Shown here piece after piece: positions 7,690-11,105 of a stretch of 11,105 nucleotides of DNA. The position numbers and the translations under genes are program-made. The DNA is taken from NCBI GenBank assembly GCA_028293405.1, contig JAQGOW010000068.1:1-11105 (forward strand). The letters run 5' to 3'. Position 1 is the stretch's first letter, and each line of letters starts with the position of its first letter. Origin of the DNA: Verrucomicrobiales bacterium. GTDB taxonomy: Bacteria > Verrucomicrobiota > Verrucomicrobiia > Limisphaerales > Palsa-1400. The notes beneath the pieces are model-generated. The model saw only the letters and a list, made by a program, of their open reading frames with translations. It did not search any database and was not told where the DNA came from.

Positions 7690-8157
7690 ATGAACGTCGT
7701 CTTAGTCGAACCTGAAATTCCGCCGAACACTGGCAATGTTGCTCGATTATGTGCCGCAACGCGCACGACCCTGCACCTAATCGAGCCGTTCGGTTTTAAA
7801 CTTGACGATTCCCAACTAAAACGCGCCGGCCTTGATTACTGGCAACATTTGAATTGGCACCGCTGGCCGAATTGGGCCGAGTTCGCAAAACAACTTCCAG
7901 CTGACGCCCGGTTATGGATCATCGAATCCAAAGGCACCCAACGCTATGATCAGGTCAAATTCGCCGCGAATGACTACCTAATCTTCGGCCGAGAAACCGC
8001 AGGTCTGCCAAAACAGCTTCTCGACGAATACCGCGATTCATGGGTCCGAATCCCAATGTTCCACGATAAAGTTCGGTCGCTGAATTTGTCCAACTGCGTG
8101 GCGCTCGTGTTGTACGAAGCACTGCGTCAGCAAGGTTTTGGCAATGAAGTGGAGTAG
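7690..8157 (+). CDS. trmL: tRNA (cytidine/uridine-2'-O-)-methyltransferase TrmL (SPOUT family)
   Basis: The predicted protein has 155 residues. It is an AdoMet-dependent SPOUT methyltransferase that 2'-O-methylates the wobble base (C34 or cmnm5U34) of tRNA-Leu isoacceptors in characterised relatives. Motifs: NVVLVEPEIPPNTGNVARLCAAT at the N-terminus with NTGN at 13-16, LIFGRETAGLP (97-107), and the knot region IPMFHDKVRSLNLSNCVALVLYE (121-143), all close to E. coli TrmL (YibK). I chose the ATG at 7690 over the in-frame GTG at 7675 because family members begin directly at this strand and because GTGAGG (7675-7680) gives a Shine-Dalgarno match 9 bases upstream, the best in the window. With the GTG start it would overlap the truA stop and gain five residues. 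It is the last gene of the purH-hemL-ruvX-truA series. Confidence 0.94.
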   Translation: MNVVLVEPEIPPNTGNVARLCAATRTTLHLIEPFGFKLDDSQLKRAGLDYWQHLNWHRWPNWAEFAKQLPADARLWIIESKGTQRYDQVKFAANDYLIFGRETAGLPKQLLDEYRDSWVRIPMFHDKVRSLNLSNCVALVLYEALRQQGFGNEVE

Positions 8158-8183
8158 GGGCCCGATTTTTCCAGTGGGTTAAC

Positions 8184-8212
8184 TTGCGTTTCCACGTCGA
8201 CAATCGTATATG
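8184..8212 (+). promoter_or_regulatory. Possible promoter for tRNA-Val
   Basis: TTGCGT (8184-8189), a 17-base spacer and TATATG (8207-8212) make a sub-consensus sigma-70-like pair (3/6 and 4/6). Transcription would start near 8219, about 10 bases before the tRNA, which is where a tRNA promoter is expected. The element lies in the 71-base gap after trmL and is weak by sequence, so the position is the main support. Confidence 0.35.
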
Positions 8213-8228
8213 TTTCATCGTCAATTTC

Positions 8229-8303
8229 GGGCGATTAGCGCAGCGGTAGCGCAGCAGCTTTACACGCTGTTGGTCGGGGGTTCGAATCCCTCATCGCCCA
8301 CCA
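8229..8303 (+). tRNA. tRNA-Val (anticodon UAC)
   Basis: A full cloverleaf of 75 bases including an encoded CCA. The acceptor stem GGGCGAT pairs perfectly with ATCGCCC (8293-8299). The D stem is GCGC/GCGC with a short AGCGGTA loop containing the invariant GG. The anticodon stem GCAGC/GCTGT has one G-T pair, and its loop TTTACAC carries anticodon TAC at 8261-8263, reading GUA and other Val codons. The T arm is GGGGG-TTCGAAT-CCCTC with the expected TTCGA core, and the variable loop is five bases. The discriminator base is A. The gene is preceded by a weak promoter-like pair and followed after 9 bases by the start codon of an ankyrin-repeat gene. Confidence 0.97.
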
Positions 8304-8312
8304 TCTTTCACT

Positions 8313-9143
8313 ATGAAATTCTGGCCCGCCGTTCTGGCGCTCGCGTTGATCGTTCAAGGATGCGTTTCCAAATCGCCGTTGCATCAGGCCGTTGCCAAAG
8401 GTGACAAAGCGAAAGTTGCAACGCTTCTCGAACAAGGCGCAAAAATCGACAGTCGAGATTCCCGTGGATGCACCCCGCTCTTTATCGCTGCTGAAAATGG
8501 CGACGCTGATTCGGTCAAAGAATTGTTGGCTCACGGTGCGAATCCCAACAAAGGCGCCCTGCTCAAACACGGCAATACACCCTTGCATGTCGCTGCTCAA
8601 CGCGGGTTCGATAAAGTGATTGAACTGCTCCTGACCAAATATACAAATGCAGACTTGCGGAATTCGGCCGGTCAAACGCCGTTGATGTTGGCCGCGTGGG
8701 CGCGCCATCCGCAAACAGTCACCCTGCTCATCAAAAATGGCGCAAACCCATCTGCTTACGACCGTTACGGCTGGGCCGCATTGCACACGCCTTGGAACGC
8801 CAAACCAGCCGATTCTGATTACACCGCAGTTATGGAGATCCTTGTGGCCAACAAAGCCCGGATAAACGCTAAAACCGGCGTCCCGTTTGGTTACACCCCA
8901 ATTATGGGCGCCGCGATGGCTGGCGATAAAGAAACGGTCGAATTGCTCCTGGATGCCGGTGCTAAGGTTAACGATGCCGACGAACACGGCCAAACGGCAT
9001 TGTCATACGCTGAACACAAGCATTACGAGGACGTGGTGGCAGTTTTATCCGAACACGGCGCAATGCAGTTCAATCCAGTTGCACCCGAACAGCTTCAGGA
9101 ACCGATCGAACCAATGGCTGAAGAAGCAGACTTGAGTCAGTAG
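8313..9143 (+). CDS. Ankyrin-repeat lipoprotein
   Basis: The predicted protein has 276 residues. A short N-terminal hydrophobic segment (residues 4-16) ends in IVQGC, so Cys17 is a likely lipidation site and the protein is probably exported and membrane-anchored; Gln at -2 is less usual. The rest is a stack of about seven ankyrin repeats, starting near residues 22, 51, 86, 119, 152, 192 and 225. Clear signatures are TPLFIAAENGDADSVKELLAHGANPN, TPLHVAAQRG, TPLMLAAWARHP and TPIMGAAMAGDKETVELLLDAGAKVN. The fifth repeat has a small insertion (WNAKPADSDY). The last 25 residues are acidic and proline-rich. Ankyrin stacks bind other proteins; no enzyme domain is visible and the partner is unknown. 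The ATG lies only 9 bases after the tRNA-Val CCA and has no Shine-Dalgarno sequence. The gene converges on lepB. Confidence 0.93.
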   Translation: MKFWPAVLALALIVQGCVSKSPLHQAVAKGDKAKVATLLEQGAKIDSRDSRGCTPLFIAAENGDADSVKELLAHGANPNKGALLKHGNTPLHVAAQRGFDKVIELLLTKYTNADLRNSAGQTPLMLAAWARHPQTVTLLIKNGANPSAYDRYGWAALHTPWNAKPADSDYTAVMEILVANKARINAKTGVPFGYTPIMGAAMAGDKETVELLLDAGAKVNDADEHGQTALSYAEHKHYEDVVAVLSEHGAMQFNPVAPEQLQEPIEPMAEEADLSQ

Positions 9144-9254
9144 GCCAACCGCGGATTGATTCAGCACGAGGGGATTGCCCACCTACAGTCTAAGGGAATA
9201 TAACAAACATTGTGCGAAACAAGACAGTGCCCTCAGGAGGTCGCTTAGCCTCGA
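9144..9254. other. Convergent spacer between the ankyrin gene and lepB
   Basis: This 111-base region separates two genes that run toward each other. I find no convincing stem followed by a T-run on either strand, so termination may be Rho-dependent or use a weak structure. It holds a perfect AGGAGG on the plus strand near 9235-9240 that is not followed by a usable gene. Confidence 0.5.
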
Positions 9255-10499
9255 TTATCGCTGGCCCCAGCCGAATCTTGATCCAATCGGCCAATATACG
9301 AACCAGGATTTGCCGATCACGTTTTCTTCCGGTAAATCGCCCCAATATCGAGAATCCAAACTGTTCGCGGTATTGTCGCCGAAAACTGCGTAGTGTTCTG
9401 GTCGCACGTGAAATCGATCATCCTCGGTCAATAATACTGGACGACCACCGGACCAACCGCCGCTTGCCAAAATATGGCCCGAATAATGGCTGTCCTGAGG
9501 CTCCTGTTTAGGGTCAAAGGAATAAACGTTTTCGAAATGCGGATCGGCAGCGGTCAATGGCTTGCCGTTGATGCAGGCGTGCTGAGGCCGTGGATCGGTC
9601 GGGTTCACCTTACAGATGCTGAGCTGGTCATTGGGCAGACCAACCAGGCGTTTGATGTAAAATTGCGATTGGTCCAAACCTTCAATGCCTTTGGTCTTGA
9701 AAACAATGATTTCGCCGCGATTGGGTTTCCTAAAATTGTAAGTCAAACGATCGACGAATAAGTGATCGCCGGTGGTGTCGATGATTCGAACGATCGGTTC
9801 GCCTTTATGAAATTGTTTACCGCGATACAACGTTTGAACATAACGACCGTCGTCGAGTTGGTCGGTTGTGAAAAGATCGCGACCACCGCCGGCATCTTCG
9901 GGTGTGAACCAAAACGTTTTGACCGTCGGTGCGGATTGGCCCGCGTATTGGACTGCAACCTGACGCTTGTTGATAAACATGCTCAGATGTTGTGGCGCGC
10001 CAACACCAAGAACTTCGCCGTCAGCATCCGCGATCCATTCGTGATAAAAACGTCCGCGCAATAAAGCATCAGCGATGCGTCCGCCGGTTTCCGGCATCTT
10101 ATAATTCGGATCATCGGCAACACTTTTGACAGTCATGCCAAAAAGCGTTGGTTGCATGGAGCCGGTCGGGATTTTAAACGGCTGCAGGAAAAACGTGCGG
10201 ATGCCCATCGCGATTACGATTGCCACGAGAAACACTTCAATATTCTCGCGCCAAACGGCGTTCGGGTAGGGCTTGAGCCACTTATTCGCGGTTGTTTCCA
10301 ATTGAGTCGCGGCGGCCCGAATCGTGGCAGTATCGACCGCAGTATTGAGCGCGGTGCAAGTTTCTTTCAACGACGCTTCAACGGTGTCAACGGCTTGCGG
10401 CGGGAGAATGTCGCGCTGTGCATTGAGGAGCTTGCGGACGTGTTTGGTCAGGTCCGAAGCTTCGCGTACTGTGCTTGATAGAAACCAGCGTAGTCTCAT
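9255..10499 (-). CDS. lepB: Signal peptidase I with N-terminal extension and large insertion
   Basis: The predicted protein has 414 residues, long for this family. Signal peptidase I cleaves signal peptides from exported proteins at the outer face of the inner membrane with a Ser/Lys dyad. Residues 1-84 are a mainly helical, probably cytoplasmic extension. One membrane helix follows (about 87-104), then box B KIPTGSMQPTL with the nucleophile Ser114. Residues about 121-243 are an insertion with no motif I recognise. Box C resumes at GDHLFVDRLTYN and RGEIIVFK, box D is YIKRLVGLPND with the general base Lys283, and box E is GDNTANSLDSRYWG (374-387). All catalytic boxes are intact, so activity is expected. 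The gene follows lepA by 31 bases, the classical lepA-lepB pairing. The ATG at 10499 has no Shine-Dalgarno sequence, and the extension beyond the core could be shorter if a later start is used. Confidence 0.95.
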   Translation of the reverse strand: MRLRWFLSSTVREASDLTKHVRKLLNAQRDILPPQAVDTVEASLKETCTALNTAVDTATIRAAATQLETTANKWLKPYPNAVWRENIEVFLVAIVIAMGIRTFFLQPFKIPTGSMQPTLFGMTVKSVADDPNYKMPETGGRIADALLRGRFYHEWIADADGEVLGVGAPQHLSMFINKRQVAVQYAGQSAPTVKTFWFTPEDAGGGRDLFTTDQLDDGRYVQTLYRGKQFHKGEPIVRIIDTTGDHLFVDRLTYNFRKPNRGEIIVFKTKGIEGLDQSQFYIKRLVGLPNDQLSICKVNPTDPRPQHACINGKPLTAADPHFENVYSFDPKQEPQDSHYSGHILASGGWSGGRPVLLTEDDRFHVRPEHYAVFGDNTANSLDSRYWGDLPEENVIGKSWFVYWPIGSRFGWGQR

Positions 10500-10504
10500 A
10501 GGTG

Positions 10505-10522
10505 CAGTAATCAGTGATCAGT
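10505..10522. repeat. Short heptamer repeat between lepA and lepB
   Basis: Two and a half copies of CAGTRAT lie in tandem (CAGTAAT, CAGTGAT, CAGT) in the gap just upstream of lepB. On the transcribed minus strand this reads as ACTGATC followed by ACTGATT. It may be a remnant of a dispersed short repeat; no function can be assigned. Confidence 0.4.
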
Positions 10523-10530
10523 CAAAACGG

Positions 10531-11105
10531 CTATGCTTTGAGCACTTCAATAAATGCTTCCTGCGGGATGTTCACCGAGCCAAATTGTTTCATCCGCTTT
10601 TTGCCTTCTTTTTGTTTCTCGAGCAGCTTGCGTTTACGGGTGATGTCGCCGCCGTAACATTTCGCGGTGACGTCTTTGCGCATCGCACTAACACTTTCGC
10701 GTGCGACAATTTTTCCACCAATAGCGGCTTGAATAGCCACCTGATACTGCTGCTTTGGAATAACTTCCTTCAACTTTGCGGCGAGCGCTCGTCCTCTGAA
10801 CTCTGCTTTGCTGCGATGGACGATGCTGGAAAATGCGTCGACAGATTCCTCATTCACGAGCATATCCAGTTTCACCATGTCCGAAGGCACGTATCCGGCC
10901 TGCTCGTAATCCATGGACCCGAATCCGCGCGTGATGCTTTTGATGCGGTCATGGAAATCAATCAGGATTTCGTTCAATGGAATCAGGCTCGTCAGCATGA
11001 CGCGGCGCGAATCCAAAGTCTCCGTGTGATCCACGCTGCCGCGCTTCTCTGAAACAAGCGACATCATATCGCCGATGTTTTCGTTCGGGCAAATCACGAA
11101 AGCCT
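10531..11105 (-). CDS. lepA: Elongation factor 4 (LepA), C-terminal part (partial)
   Basis: About 190 C-terminal residues are present and the frame runs off the right edge of the window, so the true start lies outside; the GTG at 11097 is an internal valine codon. LepA is a ribosome-binding GTPase related to EF-G that acts on translation initiation and elongation. What is visible covers the EF-G domain V-like region ([20 protein letters not shown], then RGFGSMDYE) and the LepA-specific C-terminal domain, with [16 protein letters not shown], the highly conserved [20 protein letters not shown] and [16 protein letters not shown], and the ending [12 protein letters not shown]. The GTPase domain cannot be examined. 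lepB follows 31 bases downstream, and the two are probably cotranscribed, as in many bacteria. Confidence 0.97.
   Translation of the reverse strand, partial: AFVICPNENIGDMMSLVSEKRGSVDHTETLDSRRVMLTSLIPLNEILIDFHDRIKSITRGFGSMDYEQAGYVPSDMVKLDMLVNEESVDAFSSIVHRSKAEFRGRALAAKLKEVIPKQQYQVAIQAAIGGKIVARESVSAMRKDVTAKCYGGDITRKRKLLEKQKEGKKRMKQFGSVNIPQEAFIEVLKA

Noticed and set aside
8154..8176. GGGGCCC followed by a T-run after trmL as a possible terminator.
   Set aside because: GGGCCC is self-complementary but has no loop, and no stem can be drawn next to the T-run.
7690..8303. A functional link between trmL and the adjacent tRNA gene.
   Set aside because: Known TrmL substrates are tRNA-Leu isoacceptors, whereas the neighbouring gene is tRNA-Val(UAC), so adjacency is probably incidental.
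8229..8303. tRNA-Val as an integration site for a mobile element, given the unusual gene next to it.
   Set aside because: No integrase, no duplicated tRNA 3' end and no shift in composition is visible downstream; lepB and lepA follow as normal core genes.
8235..8993. A 252-codon minus-strand open frame opposite the ankyrin gene and tRNA.
   Set aside because: It is antisense to a clear ankyrin-repeat gene and runs through the tRNA. It shows no recognisable family motif, so it is a shadow frame.

Overview
The window looks like ordinary chromosome from a Gram-negative bacterium with a G+C content close to 50%. It most resembles the Verrucomicrobiota (Pedosphaera/Limisphaerales type). This placement is an inference from protein character: an FHA/Wza/tyrosine-kinase polysaccharide operon, a signal peptidase I with a large insertion, and mostly Shine-Dalgarno-poor start sites. 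No taxonomic marker was compared. I see no insertion sequence, phage gene or CRISPR array, and no clear intrinsic terminator. The genes are densely packed and no gene-free stretch exceeds 300 bases.

Left part (1-3403): the last 52 codons of a glutamine-dependent NAD+ synthetase run rightward and meet a leftward three-gene operon. In order of transcription this operon encodes (i) a 724-residue fused chain-length regulator and BY-type tyrosine autokinase, (ii) a short Wza-like polysaccharide export lipoprotein, and (iii) a small membrane-anchored FHA-domain protein whose start codon overlaps the export gene's stop codon (TAATG). A good sigma-70-like promoter (TTGGCA-17-TAAAAT) and a leader with competing inverted repeats lie in the 223-base divergent spacer in front of it.

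Centre (3627-8157): a rightward housekeeping series, purH - hemL - ruvX - truA - trmL, with gaps of 11 bases or fewer, or overlaps. It combines the last steps of IMP synthesis, the aminomutase step of C5 tetrapyrrole synthesis, a pre-16S rRNA nuclease/resolvase and two tRNA modification enzymes.

Right part (8229-11105): a complete tRNA-Val(UAC) with encoded CCA is followed after only 9 bases by a seven-repeat ankyrin lipoprotein gene. Converging on it from the right end is the leftward pair lepA (3' part only) - lepB, the classical elongation factor 4 / signal peptidase I arrangement. The signal peptidase has an N-terminal extension of about 85 residues and a large insertion between its catalytic Ser and Lys boxes.

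Most of this is conventional. The parts most worth a second look are the FHA protein coupled to the export gene, which lacks the usual phospho-threonine-contacting serine, the tRNA-ankyrin gene junction, and the enlarged LepB.
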